From NCBI GenBank assembly GCA_027449865.1, contig DAIDKV010000181.1, forward strand, positions 1 to 43,799: 43,799 bases of DNA, given 5' to 3'. Positions 30,587 to 38,773 of this stretch are shown piece after piece; the stretch's first letter is position 1; each line of letters begins with the position of its first letter. A program made the position numbers and the translations under genes. The DNA comes from Planctomycetales bacterium. GTDB taxonomy: Bacteria > Planctomycetota > Planctomycetia > Isosphaerales > Isosphaeraceae. A model generated the notes under the pieces. The model did no database searches and was not told where the DNA came from. It saw nothing but the letters and a program-made list of their open reading frames with translations.

Positions 30587-32551
30587 TCACCGATTGTCGT
30601 CGTCATCGAGCTTCCGGACCGCCTCGCCGAGCTCCCGGATCTGGGCCTCCATCGCCGCGATCTTCGCCTCGAGCCGACGCTTTGCCGCGGCCTTGCCCTT
30701 CGGATTCTCCGCCTTCGCCTCGGGATCCTTCCGCTCGAAGACGTCGCCCACGATCACGGCCGACGAGTCAGGCACCTGTGTCCTCGACTTTCCCGTGATC
30801 ACGGCCGACGAGTCAGGCAGCCGTGTCCTCGACTTTCCCACGATGAAGGCCGGCGAGTCAGGCACCTGTGACCTCGACTTTCGGGCCCGCTCGGCGCGAT
30901 CCTGGGCCCGCTCCAGGCTCGATTCCGCGTGCTCGGCCCTCGCCTTCGCCTCGTCGTTCGCCTTCAGGGCGCCGGCCTTTGCCTGGGCCGCCTCGATCTT
31001 CTTCAGCACGAGTTCCTCGGCCTTGAGCGTGGCCTCCGAGACATATCCCTTCGCCTTCATCTTCCGGGCCCACTCGGCGCGATCCTGGGCCCGCTCCAGG
31101 TCCATTTTCGCGGCCTCGGCCGCCTTGCGGGCCGCGGCCTCGGCCTTCGCCCGCGCCTCCTCGCCCGCCTTCCTCATCCGCTTCTCGAAGTCGGAGCCCG
31201 GGCCGAGCTGGTCCCGGAGCTTTACCTGGACGTCCTTCATCTTCTTCTCGAAGTCGGAACCGGGCCCGAGCTTGCTATCGAGCTTGATCTCCTGGCCGGT
31301 GTGCCGATAGCGCATGTACTCGAAGCCGGAGCCGGGGCCAAGTTCCTTCTCGATGGCCTCCAGCTTCTTCGTGACGTCGGAATCGTCGCCCTCGATCCGG
31401 ATGTGGATCTGGGCCACCGTGGAGTCCGGCCCGGACTTCGCCGTGCCGCGGGCGCCCGCCTCGGCCTTCGCTCCGGGTTTTCCAGGCTCCTTCGCGTCGG
31501 CCTTCGAGGCCTTCGCCTCGTCGTCCACCGCGACGGCGACCGCCACGCGCTCGTCGTCGCGTGCGGCCATCGACCACGAGGGTGAGGCCACGAGCGAGAG
31601 CAAAACGGCACCCATCGAGGCCAGCGTCGCAAATCGCGAACCGGCATGTTCACGCACGATCATGAGCAATCTCCTTTCGAGCAGATACCCCGCGCCGACG
31701 GCGCCCAGCACGGGCGCCGGGATGCCAGAGCGGGAGGAACGCGAACCGACCAGGAACAGGGCCTCGGCGTAGGCGAGCCGATTTTCGGGGAGGGTCCGGA
31801 CGACCCAGGCATCGCAGGCAAGTTCGGCCTCGGCATCGAGCCGGGCGCGGGCAAGCCGGTAGAGCGGATTCCACCACCAGGCGAGCCCGGCGATCATTTC
31901 CAGCCGGCAGACCCAGTGATCTCGCCGACGAAGGTGAGCCAGTTCGTGGGCGAAAATGCCGCGCCAGCCGTCGTCATCGATCGCGTCGACGAGCGACGGC
32001 GGGATCAAAAGTCGGGGCCGACCCAGGCACCAGAGCATCGGCGAGGCGATTCCGGGAACGACCAGCGCCTCGGGCATCCGGACGCCAAGCACTCCGGCGA
32101 CCCGCCGAGCCTCGTCGATCAGCCTCTCGGGCGCCGGCTCGGCGAGCCGAAGCCTTCGACGAAACCGGATCACACGACGCGCCTGGACGACCGCCATCCC
32201 CGCGCCGGCGGCCAGCCAGGCGAGGATCAGGGCGCGCTCGACCCGCTCCCGGAGGCTCGACGTATCAACGGGCGAGCGATCATCGAGCGATTCGAGAGCA
32301 ATGACCGATTCCAGGGAGACCGATGCGGGGCCTGCTTCACGACCCACCATCACCGAGGCGACCGCCGCCGGCTCGCCCCAACGGACGGCCCAGGGCCAGG
32401 CGGCGACCGGCGGCGTGACCATCCGGATCACCACCGCGAGCCAGAGGAGATGTCGGGCCGTCGGCCCGATCGACCGGGACCGGCCGGCGATCGCCGCGAC
32501 CCCGGCCAGCGCCGCCGCCACGATCGTGGTCTCCGCGAACCAGATCAGCAT
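30587..32551 (-). CDS. BlaR1-like M56 peptidase with coiled-coil sensor region
   Basis: A 654-residue membrane protein. Four N-terminal spans frame a zinc protease domain: HELAH (202-206) and the downstream EAELACDAWV with the third ligand. This is the M56 family of BlaR1/MecR1, which signals by cleaving a BlaI-type repressor. The repressor gene is directly upstream on the same strand. After the last span (about 307-325) there is no penicillin-binding sensor. Instead there is a charged region with three LGPGSxFE repeats, long Ala/Lys/Glu coiled-coil segments with LERAQDRAE twice, and three 15-residue repeats of the form KSRTQVPDSSAVIVG. The ligand is unlikely to be a beta-lactam. The start is the ATG at 32551, after GGGAGGAG. 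Confidence 0.88.
   Translation of the reverse strand: MLIWFAETTIVAAALAGVAAIAGRSRSIGPTARHLLWLAVVIRMVTPPVAAWPWAVRWGEPAAVASVMVGREAGPASVSLESVIALESLDDRSPVDTSSLRERVERALILAWLAAGAGMAVVQARRVIRFRRRLRLAEPAPERLIDEARRVAGVLGVRMPEALVVPGIASPMLWCLGRPRLLIPPSLVDAIDDDGWRGIFAHELAHLRRRDHWVCRLEMIAGLAWWWNPLYRLARARLDAEAELACDAWVVRTLPENRLAYAEALFLVGSRSSRSGIPAPVLGAVGAGYLLERRLLMIVREHAGSRFATLASMGAVLLSLVASPSWSMAARDDERVAVAVAVDDEAKASKADAKEPGKPGAKAEAGARGTAKSGPDSTVAQIHIRIEGDDSDVTKKLEAIEKELGPGSGFEYMRYRHTGQEIKLDSKLGPGSDFEKKMKDVQVKLRDQLGPGSDFEKRMRKAGEEARAKAEAAARKAAEAAKMDLERAQDRAEWARKMKAKGYVSEATLKAEELVLKKIEAAQAKAGALKANDEAKARAEHAESSLERAQDRAERARKSRSQVPDSPAFIVGKSRTRLPDSSAVITGKSRTQVPDSSAVIVGDVFERKDPEAKAENPKGKAAAKRRLEAKIAAMEAQIRELGEAVRKLDDDDNR
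30747..30881. repeat. 45-bp tandem repeat, three copies, within the M56 gene
   Basis: Three consecutive 45-bp units encode the 15-residue repeats KSRSQVPDSPAFIVG, KSRTRLPDSSAVITG and KSRTQVPDSSAVIVG on the minus strand. The repeat is in frame, so copy number could change without breaking the gene. Confidence 0.88.
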
Positions 32552-32604
32552 GTGCTCCTCCCGCCCCGGATGGCCCCTCGATCCCCCGACCTCGATGATC
32601 CGAC

Positions 32605-33024
32605 TCACGAGCGCGGCTTGCGTTTCCCCTTGGTGGGCGGGGGCGCCTCGGCGGCGGCCTCGTCGAGGAGCCGACGGAGCCGCGCCACCTCCTCGGGCGA
32701 GAGCCGCCCGCCCTCGACCAGCGCCAGGACCAGCGGGGCCGATCGCCCGTCGCAGAGCTCGTCGGCGGCGTCCTGCAACCGGCGGCCGAGCAGCTCCTCG
32801 CGCGAGACCGAGGCCGAATAAACATGCGGGACGCTCGACGGGTCCGCCGCCGCGTACCCCTTGGCGACCAGCCGCTGGAGCAGCGTGGCGACCGTCGTGT
32901 ACGCCCAGCTCCGCCCCCGCCCGGCAAGCTCGCCGTTGATGGCGCGCACCGTCCCCGGCCCCAGATCCCAGAGGACCTTCAAAACCTCCCGCTCCGAATC
33001 GCTCAGCCCCGCCAGATTCCCCAT
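32605..33024 (-). CDS. BlaI/MecI-family transcriptional repressor
   Basis: About 139 residues. LSDSEREVLKVLWDLGPGTV followed by SWAYTTVATLLQRLVAKGY is the winged-helix domain of BlaI/MecI/CopY proteins; the C-terminal part is the helical dimerisation domain. The usual M56 cleavage site region is present but the exact bond cannot be told. A Lys/Arg-rich tail ends the protein. GGGGGCGG lies before the ATG at 33024; an ATG at 33036 would add four residues. It stands first in an operon with the M56 peptidase, 53 bp apart, and two dyads upstream suit autoregulation. Confidence 0.93.
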   Translation of the reverse strand: MGNLAGLSDSEREVLKVLWDLGPGTVRAINGELAGRGRSWAYTTVATLLQRLVAKGYAAADPSSVPHVYSASVSREELLGRRLQDAADELCDGRSAPLVLALVEGGRLSPEEVARLRRLLDEAAAEAPPPTKGKRKPRS

Positions 33025-33059
33025 GTCCGCCCCCATCCCCGCCGATCATCGAGCCTTAT

Positions 33060-33096
33060 CTACAACCTGTAGTAGCTAGGTTACTACAGCGTGTAG
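33060..33096. promoter_or_regulatory. Double BlaI-type operator
   Basis: CTACA-ACC-TGTAG (33060-33072) and CTACA-GCG-TGTAG (33084-33096) are two perfect 5-bp dyads, 24 bp centre to centre. Between them TGTAGTA (33068-33074) and TACTACA (33082-33088) form a third, overlapping dyad. TACTACA/TGTAGTA is the core of known BlaI/MecI operators. They lie 36-72 bp upstream of the repressor start and about 120 bp from the divergent ATPase gene. Confidence 0.85.
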
Positions 33097-33216
33097 CAGG
33101 ATGCAAGAGGATTCGTGCGGGCGACGGAGGAATCCGGGACCGGCGTGGGGCCCGCCTCCGGAATCGCGGGGCGAGCCGAGGCACGTTCGGATAGAATCGA
33201 GGTGTAACCCCACTCG

Positions 33217-34452
33217 ATGGAGGCCCCCGGCGCCATGGAACCCGCGATCCGAAGACTGATTGTCCAGGGCTTCCGGAGCATCCGCTCGGAGGTCGTCGAC
33301 TTCGACAATCCCACGTTCTTCGTCGGGCGGAACGGCTCGGGGAAGAGCAACCTCGTGGATGCGCTGGCGTTCCTGGGGGAGTGCATGACGACGCCCCTCC
33401 GCTGGGTGTTCGCGGATTGGGGGCGGCGTCGGGCCCTGACGTACGGCTCCTCGCGTGCTTCGGTCCCCGGGCCTGTCGAAAGGCTAGGAATCAGCACCGT
33501 CCTTGGACCGATCGACGATGTGGTCTCGGGGGCTCGCTATTCGGTGTCGATCGTTCCGAGCGAAGACGACCTCTCGCCTTATCGTGTCGAGCGAGAGCAA
33601 TGTTTCATCGAGTGCCGGGGAGAGCAGGGCCATTGGTTTGATCGAATCGGGTCCGAGCCCTTCCGCACGAATGCCGATGGCCTCCGGCCTCAATTGTCGG
33701 AAGACGCTCTGGCTCTGCCGTTGCTGGGCGGCGATTCCCGATTCGGCCCCCTGTTCGAGACATTGGCCGGGATCCGGACCTATGCGATCGTACCCGATCG
33801 CGTCAGGGAGTTTCAGCTCCCCGACCGCGGATGGAATCTTCATCGCGACGGCGACAATGCGGCGAGCGTCCTTCGACGGATCGAGGAGAACAACCCGGAC
33901 GACCTGCAACGGATCGGCGAGTTCCTGGGCGCCATCGTCCCGGGGATCGAGCGAATCGAGGTGAAGCCATATGGGCCCAAGCTGGGCCTGGAATTCACGC
34001 AGCGTTGGAACGGCTCTCCCGGCTCCCTGGTCCTGGAAGCTTCAAGCATGTCCGATGGGACATTGCGTACCCTGGGCTTGCTTGCAGCGGTTTACCAACG
34101 GCAAACGCCCTCGGTGATGATCATCGAGGAACCCGAGGCGACGATTCACCCTGGAGCCTTGAGTGTGATTCTTGACGTCCTCCACCACGCCAGCGAGCGC
34201 GGCCAGGTGATCGTCACGACGCATAGCCCCGAGGTCCTCGACGCCGAATGGCTGGAAGATCGGCACATCCGGATCGTGGACTGGCAGGACGGCGAGACCC
34301 GCGTCCTGCCGCTGGGCATACGATCGAGGGAAGCCCTGCGGCAGCACCTGATGAGCGCCGGTGAATTGATGCGATCGAACGCACTGACCGGCGTTTCTCG
34401 CCCCTCGGATTCGACGCCGAGAGCGCAGTTGTTCGAGGAAGCCCTGGTATGA
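33217..34452 (+). CDS. AAA/ABC-type ATPase of a putative defence pair
   Basis: A 411-residue ATPase of the RecF/OLD-like AAA15/AAA21 type. Walker A is GRNGSGKS (37-44), the signature-like motif is SSMSDGTLRTL, Walker B is SVMIIEEPEATIHPG and the H-loop is VIVTTHSPEVL. The middle part (about 80-240) is a variable helical insert. Such ATPases, when followed by a small Toprim-like gene, are known from PARIS, AbiL and related anti-phage modules, where the ATPase senses infection and holds or releases the partner. Its stop overlaps the next start by 4 bp. The ATG at 33217 is used; an ATG at 33235 with GGAGG upstream is nearly as good. Confidence 0.88.
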   Translation: MEAPGAMEPAIRRLIVQGFRSIRSEVVDFDNPTFFVGRNGSGKSNLVDALAFLGECMTTPLRWVFADWGRRRALTYGSSRASVPGPVERLGISTVLGPIDDVVSGARYSVSIVPSEDDLSPYRVEREQCFIECRGEQGHWFDRIGSEPFRTNADGLRPQLSEDALALPLLGGDSRFGPLFETLAGIRTYAIVPDRVREFQLPDRGWNLHRDGDNAASVLRRIEENNPDDLQRIGEFLGAIVPGIERIEVKPYGPKLGLEFTQRWNGSPGSLVLEASSMSDGTLRTLGLLAAVYQRQTPSVMIIEEPEATIHPGALSVILDVLHHASERGQVIVTTHSPEVLDAEWLEDRHIRIVDWQDGETRVLPLGIRSREALRQHLMSAGELMRSNALTGVSRPSDSTPRAQLFEEALV

Positions 34453-35066
34453 CCATCCAGCCAATCGTCGAGGGCGATACCGAGGTGGTGACGCTGCCAT
34501 TGTTGTTGCGGCGATTGATCGCGGAGGCCGGCGCCTATACGGTCGACATCGGATACCCCGTCAAGCGGCCCAGGTCCTTGCTGGCCCGCGAGGATGGAAT
34601 TCACGAGGCCGTGCGCCTGGCCCGGCTGGAGCCCGACTGCGACGCCATCCTGATCGTGTTCGACGCCGATGACGACTGCCCGAAGGACCTTGCACCGCGA
34701 GTTCAGGCATGGGCCCAGGCAGCGGCCGCTAGGCTCCCCTGCTACGTGGTCATGCCGAACCGCGAATTCGAGGCGTGGTTCCTCGCGGCGATCGAATCCC
34801 TGCGCGGGACGCGAGGCATCCGGCACGATGCGACCTCGCACCCCGATCCCGAATCGAAGCGAGGCGCCGCCGAGGAACTTCGAAGACGGATGACCCCGAA
34901 CCGGACCTATTCCAAGCGCACGGACGCAGCGGCCCTGATCCAGGCCCTCGACCTGGCCGAAGCCCACCGACGATGCCGATCGTTCCGTCGGATGGTCCGG
35001 GCCTTCGGGCGGCTCGCCAACGAGCTGGGCGTCACCCTCCCGCAGTGGCCGCCGGCGGGATGGTGA
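34449..35066 (+). CDS. DUF4276/Toprim-like partner of the ATPase
   Basis: A 205-residue protein. PIVEGDTEVVTLPLLLRRL at the start carries the Glu of a Toprim-like fold, and AILIVFDADDDCP holds the DxD motif. PNREFEAWFLAAIESL follows as in DUF4276 proteins. The Toprim fold binds magnesium and is used by nucleases in OLD and PARIS-like systems. The remainder is a helical C-terminus. It is translationally coupled to the ATPase gene upstream (ATGA overlap) and ends 12 bp before the convergent YfhO-like gene. Nuclease or effector activity is inferred from the fold and pairing, not shown. Confidence 0.83.
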   Translation: MTIQPIVEGDTEVVTLPLLLRRLIAEAGAYTVDIGYPVKRPRSLLAREDGIHEAVRLARLEPDCDAILIVFDADDDCPKDLAPRVQAWAQAAAARLPCYVVMPNREFEAWFLAAIESLRGTRGIRHDATSHPDPESKRGAAEELRRRMTPNRTYSKRTDAAALIQALDLAEAHRRCRSFRRMVRAFGRLANELGVTLPQWPPAGW

Positions 35067-35078
35067 CGCGAGATTCCT

Positions 35079-37388
35079 TCACAAGCCGGATCGAGCGCGA
35101 CGGACGGTGATCACCCCCGCCGCCAAAACCACGATCGCAGCCATCCCGAGCGCCACGCCAGAGACAACGACCGCGCGGGCAAATCCGGTCGGGTGATAGG
35201 CGACCTCGACCCGGTGCGTCCCCGCGCCGGGGATCGGAATCGCGTGCAGGCCGCCGTCGACCTTCCAGACCGGATGCCAGGCGCCTCCCTCGATCCGGTA
35301 GGTCCAGCCGGGATAATACGTTCGATTGAGGATCAGGACACAGGATCCGTCGTGCTCGACGACCGCGGTCCGTCCGTTGTACGAGGCGACCCTGGCCTGT
35401 TTCGCGAACGGGTCGGGCAGTTCGGGGGCGCCGTCGGCGGCGAGGAACCAGGCCTCGTCGATCCGGTCGGCGATCGAGAGTTCCGAGTGCAACTCGCCCC
35501 AGTGGGCGGCCTTCCGAATTCGATTCGCGACCCGCGCCGGCGGGAAGGCGCCAGGATATCGGACCAGTCGCCAGGGTCCGCGAGCGTTGGGGATTGGGAC
35601 TCGCGCCATCACCCGATCGAGGGCCGGGTCGTCGATCACCGCGATCTCCTCGGCCCCAGGAAAGAAATCCGGGACACCCCAAATTCCGAGAGTCACGCCG
35701 AATCGGCGCTGCCATCGCGAGTCGACGTTTGTGTTCCGCGAGGGTGGCCGCATTGCCGGTTCGAGCAGGTAGTTCGGCGGGGGCGGCGTGATTCCCAGCG
35801 AGGGATAAGCGGCCGTTAGTCCGGCGAGGACCGGGACGTCGAGTAGCCGGCCGGCCACCCGCCCCGGTGTCACCTTCGCGGCCTCGCCCAGCCGCAGGAG
35901 CGCGGGGCTTTCGACCGAGAGCCGGACCGGCCGGGCCCACTCCGAGGGGCCGACGAAGAAGAGGCCGATCAGCTCGACCACCGCGACCGTTGCGGGCGCC
36001 CAGGCCCCCACCCGTCCGACCCGCCAGGCGACGATCGAGGCCAGCCCAAGTGCCCAGGCGACGGCCGACGCGGCCCATCGCGCCCCGATCGTTTCGGGGC
36101 CCATCGCCGCTCGATAGGAGGTCATCGAGGCTGTCTCGATCGACTGCGCCAGCGCCAGCCCTCCAAAAGCGACCGCCGCGGCGATCGCCCCCCAGAACCG
36201 CCATCGCGAGGCCGATCGACCCCGGTCCAGTCCCTGCGCGGCCAGCAGGATCAGGCCCAGACTGGTCAGCAGCGTGTACCGCCCGGGTGCCCGGAACAGC
36301 CCCATGCCGGGAAGCTTCAGCAGGAGCGCGTAACCGTCGGGGAGCCAGCCGGGCATCGTCGCCAGGCCGAACGAGATCGGAATCAGCAGCCGCCAGGGCG
36401 TCATCCGACGATCCCCCGGCACCGCCACCCAGCCCACAAATGCCAGTATCAGCGGGACAATTCCCACATACGCGCACGCCTCGCCGGGCGTTGTCTGGAG
36501 CGGGGCCCAGTAGTCGCCCATCCCCCTCGGCCGGCCCAGGTACACCGCGGGCATCGCCAGTTGGGCCCAGTGCCGGGGCGGCATCAGGTAGTTGCTGAGA
36601 AACTGCGCGGGACGGTCGAAGCCCGAGACCTCCTTCATCTCCCAGGTCAGCCGCAGTTGCACCATCGCGATCGCCGCGCCCCAGGCAATCGCCAGGATCA
36701 GCCCGAGAATTCGTAGCGGACGAGCCTTTTCCCCGCGCGCTCGGCCGACGGTCGCGCGCCAGCCTCCGGCCGCGATCGCGAGGCCGGCGGTCCACATCTG
36801 GATCTGAAAATGTCCGAGAAGGACCTGTGTTCCCCAGGCGATCGCCAGTCCCGCGAGCCAGGCTGGTCGGCCGGTCGCGGCGAATCGGTCGGCCAGGAGC
36901 AGGCAGGCGGGCAGAAAGGGCATCGCGTGATAGAACGGCTCGTGGACCGCGTGCGACGCCTGGAACCCGCAGAGCGCGAACGCCATCGCCGAAAATCCCG
37001 CGGCCGACGGCCCAAGCCCGAGGACTCGAATGTAAGCGTAAGTCGTCGCGACGATCGCCACCGAATGGATCCAGAGCGCCAGCCGATACGCCGCGCCCAG
37101 CTCCAGGAACCGATAGAGCAGCCAGTTCGGCGGGTAGAATGCCGCGGAGTGGCTCTCGGCGACGAGCGGGACGCCCAGCCCCAACCGATCGCTCCAGAAC
37201 GGCAGATGCCCGTCGGCCAGCGCGCGGGCCAGTTCCGACTTGATCGGCAGATACATCAACTCGGGATCGCCGCCCACCGGCGCGATTCCCAGCAGCGCGG
37301 GCGCCATCACCGCCGCCACGACGCCGAGGGCCGTCAACAACCACGGTTGGACCGGCATTCTGAAGGAAATCGGTTTTTCCGGGTTCAT
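35079..37388 (-). CDS. YfhO-like polytopic membrane protein
   Basis: A 769-residue membrane protein with about twelve spans in the first 480 residues, then a large extracytoplasmic domain and a last span near the C-terminus. The layout and motifs (the loop with GGDPELMYLPIKSELARAL, PFWSDRLGLGVPL, FYPPNWLLYRFL, and later LPGMGLFRAPGRYTLL) fit the bacterial YfhO family. The late segment NRTYYPGWTYRIEGG is a hallmark of this family. YfhO members are GT-C-like proteins linked to glycosylation of teichoic acids or other surface glycans. Substrate here is unknown. The ATG at 37388 is chosen by default; it starts MNPEKPISF just before the first span. Confidence 0.88.
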   Translation of the reverse strand: MNPEKPISFRMPVQPWLLTALGVVAAVMAPALLGIAPVGGDPELMYLPIKSELARALADGHLPFWSDRLGLGVPLVAESHSAAFYPPNWLLYRFLELGAAYRLALWIHSVAIVATTYAYIRVLGLGPSAAGFSAMAFALCGFQASHAVHEPFYHAMPFLPACLLLADRFAATGRPAWLAGLAIAWGTQVLLGHFQIQMWTAGLAIAAGGWRATVGRARGEKARPLRILGLILAIAWGAAIAMVQLRLTWEMKEVSGFDRPAQFLSNYLMPPRHWAQLAMPAVYLGRPRGMGDYWAPLQTTPGEACAYVGIVPLILAFVGWVAVPGDRRMTPWRLLIPISFGLATMPGWLPDGYALLLKLPGMGLFRAPGRYTLLTSLGLILLAAQGLDRGRSASRWRFWGAIAAAVAFGGLALAQSIETASMTSYRAAMGPETIGARWAASAVAWALGLASIVAWRVGRVGAWAPATVAVVELIGLFFVGPSEWARPVRLSVESPALLRLGEAAKVTPGRVAGRLLDVPVLAGLTAAYPSLGITPPPPNYLLEPAMRPPSRNTNVDSRWQRRFGVTLGIWGVPDFFPGAEEIAVIDDPALDRVMARVPIPNARGPWRLVRYPGAFPPARVANRIRKAAHWGELHSELSIADRIDEAWFLAADGAPELPDPFAKQARVASYNGRTAVVEHDGSCVLILNRTYYPGWTYRIEGGAWHPVWKVDGGLHAIPIPGAGTHRVEVAYHPTGFARAVVVSGVALGMAAIVVLAAGVITVRRARSGL

Positions 37389-37564
37389 CGTCGTCCGTTG
37401 TCTGTCGCCAATGGTCGGTCGTCCGTCGCCAGTTTAGAAGGCGAACCGGGGCGATGTCCATCGATCGCCCATCCTCGGGACTTTTCGGCGCGATCGGTGG
37501 AAAATCCTTCCGGGCGCGGCGTCATGAAGGAAGAGACAGCAGAGGCGGTTCGGCGGGAGGGCTC

Positions 37565-38089
37565 ATGCGGCGGATCGGTCCAGAGATCCTCGGGCGGTTA
37601 TTCGACGAGCATGCCTCAGCGCTGGTGCTCTTCGCCCGGCCGCTCTGCGAGGCGCCCGAGGACGTCGTCCAGGACGCTTTTGTCGCGCTCGCCCGCCAGG
37701 AACCGGCTCCCGATCGACCGGTCGCCTGGCTGTACCGGGTGGTGAGAAATGGCGCGATCGCGGCGGCTCGGCGGTCGCGGCGTCGGCGAGGCCGCGACCG
37801 CAGGGCCGCCGGCCGCGAGGTCGTCCCGTGGTTCGACGCGGCCGACGACCGGATCGACGCCGAACGCGCCGCTCGACTCCTGGCCGAGCTGGACGACGAC
37901 GAGCGATCCGTCGTGATCGCCCGCGTCTGGGGTGGACTGACCTTCGACGAGGTCGCCCGGTCGCTCGGATGCTCGCTGACCACCGCCCACCGCCGATATC
38001 GATCCGGGCTCGCCCGGCTGCACGAAAGGCTCGAATCGTCATGCTCCCCGACCACCGCGACGCCGAACACAATCTCGGACCCGACCTGA
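37565..38089 (+). CDS. ECF-type RNA polymerase sigma factor
   Basis: A 174-residue sigma-70 family ECF factor. Region 2 is LGRLFDEHASALVLFARPLC followed by APEDVVQDAFVALAR and the helix VAWLYRVVRNGAIAAARR. Region 4 is the LDDDERSVVIARVWGGLTFD helix, then EVARSLGCSLTTAHRRYRSG, the -35 recognition helix-turn-helix. GGGAGG lies just before the ATG at 37565. Its last 49 bp overlap the next gene, a membrane protein with one span, which is the usual position of an anti-sigma factor. The target promoters are unknown. Confidence 0.93.
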   Translation: MRRIGPEILGRLFDEHASALVLFARPLCEAPEDVVQDAFVALARQEPAPDRPVAWLYRVVRNGAIAAARRSRRRRGRDRRAAGREVVPWFDAADDRIDAERAARLLAELDDDERSVVIARVWGGLTFDEVARSLGCSLTTAHRRYRSGLARLHERLESSCSPTTATPNTISDPT

Positions 38090-38517
38090 GCCCCACCGAG
38101 CGCCGGATCGCGGCGTGGCGGCCGTCGGCCGTCGCGATCGACCGCGACCGGATGCTCTACGAGGCCGGTCGTGCCTCGGCCAGGGCTGCGGCGCGACCCT
38201 GGCAGTTCGCGACCGCCGCTGCGCTGCTCCTTGCAGTCGGCCTGGGCGGATGGGCATCCCGCGAGCGATCGCGACGGGTAGACGAGCTGGCCGCGCGCCC
38301 GACGATCAGCTTGCCGCCCTTGATGCCCGAACCGATCGAGCCGCCCGATCCCAACAGCTACCGGGCGCTCTCGGCGCTTCCCGCAGAGCGCTGGGAGATG
38401 GCCTCGGCAATCGAGTTCGGTGATGCCTCGAAATCGCCACATCCCGACCCGGCCGAGCGGCCCACGCACCCGACGCCGCTCCGTCCGCAAGATATCCTGC
38501 GGGTGCTCGACCTGTAG
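38041..38517 (+). CDS. Single-span membrane protein, candidate anti-sigma factor
   Basis: A 158-residue protein. The cytoplasmic N-terminal 53 residues are followed by one span (about 56-72, FATAAALLLAVGLGGW), leaving an extracytoplasmic Pro-rich C-terminus. No zinc-binding anti-sigma motif (HxxxCxxC) is visible, so it is not a classic ZAS-type factor. It overlaps the sigma gene by 49 bp, a coupling usual for sigma and anti-sigma pairs. It may also be an unrelated envelope protein. The start at 38041 has only a weak AAAGG site, consistent with re-initiation. Confidence 0.72.
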   Translation: MLPDHRDAEHNLGPDLSPTERRIAAWRPSAVAIDRDRMLYEAGRASARAAARPWQFATAAALLLAVGLGGWASRERSRRVDELAARPTISLPPLMPEPIEPPDPNSYRALSALPAERWEMASAIEFGDASKSPHPDPAERPTHPTPLRPQDILRVLDL

Positions 38518-38546
38518 ACGCATTCGCTTGCGAACATCCAAAAGGA

Positions 38547-38712
38547 AGAGCAACCACGAAAAACACGAAAAATCACGAAAAGAGGCCATCGAGACTCCGG
38601 GGACCTGGCATCGATCCGGCAGACGATTCCGGGATCGATTCGTCATGAGTCCCGGGACGGCATTCGAACTTCGATCGACGACTCTCTTTTTCGTGATTTT
38701 CGTGGTTGCTCT
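38547..38712. repeat. Palindromic dispersed element, copy 1
   Basis: The left arm (38547-38584), AGAGCAACCACGAAAAACAC and so on, is complementary with one 9-base gap to the right arm (38684-38712). An inner dyad, ATCGATCC with GGATCGAT, lies in the loop. A second copy with the same arm text lies at 42787-42917. Translated it reads 'NHEKHEK', a known artefact of such repeats. It separates the anti-sigma gene from the next gene. Confidence 0.8.
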
Positions 38713-38773
38713 CTTCGTCTCTCCCGGGTCCTCCTCGGCCCTCACGTTTCCCCATCGAGAAAGGCGGATTCTC

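Noticed and set aside
30587-33049. A single 820-residue M56 protein starting at 33049
   Set aside because: The first 166 residues overlap the BlaI gene out of frame; the true start is the ATG at 32551 with a clear ribosome site.
38420-38773. N-terminal extension of the 38774 gene reading 'NHEKHEK'
   Set aside because: It translates the palindromic repeat; the signal peptide begins at 38774.
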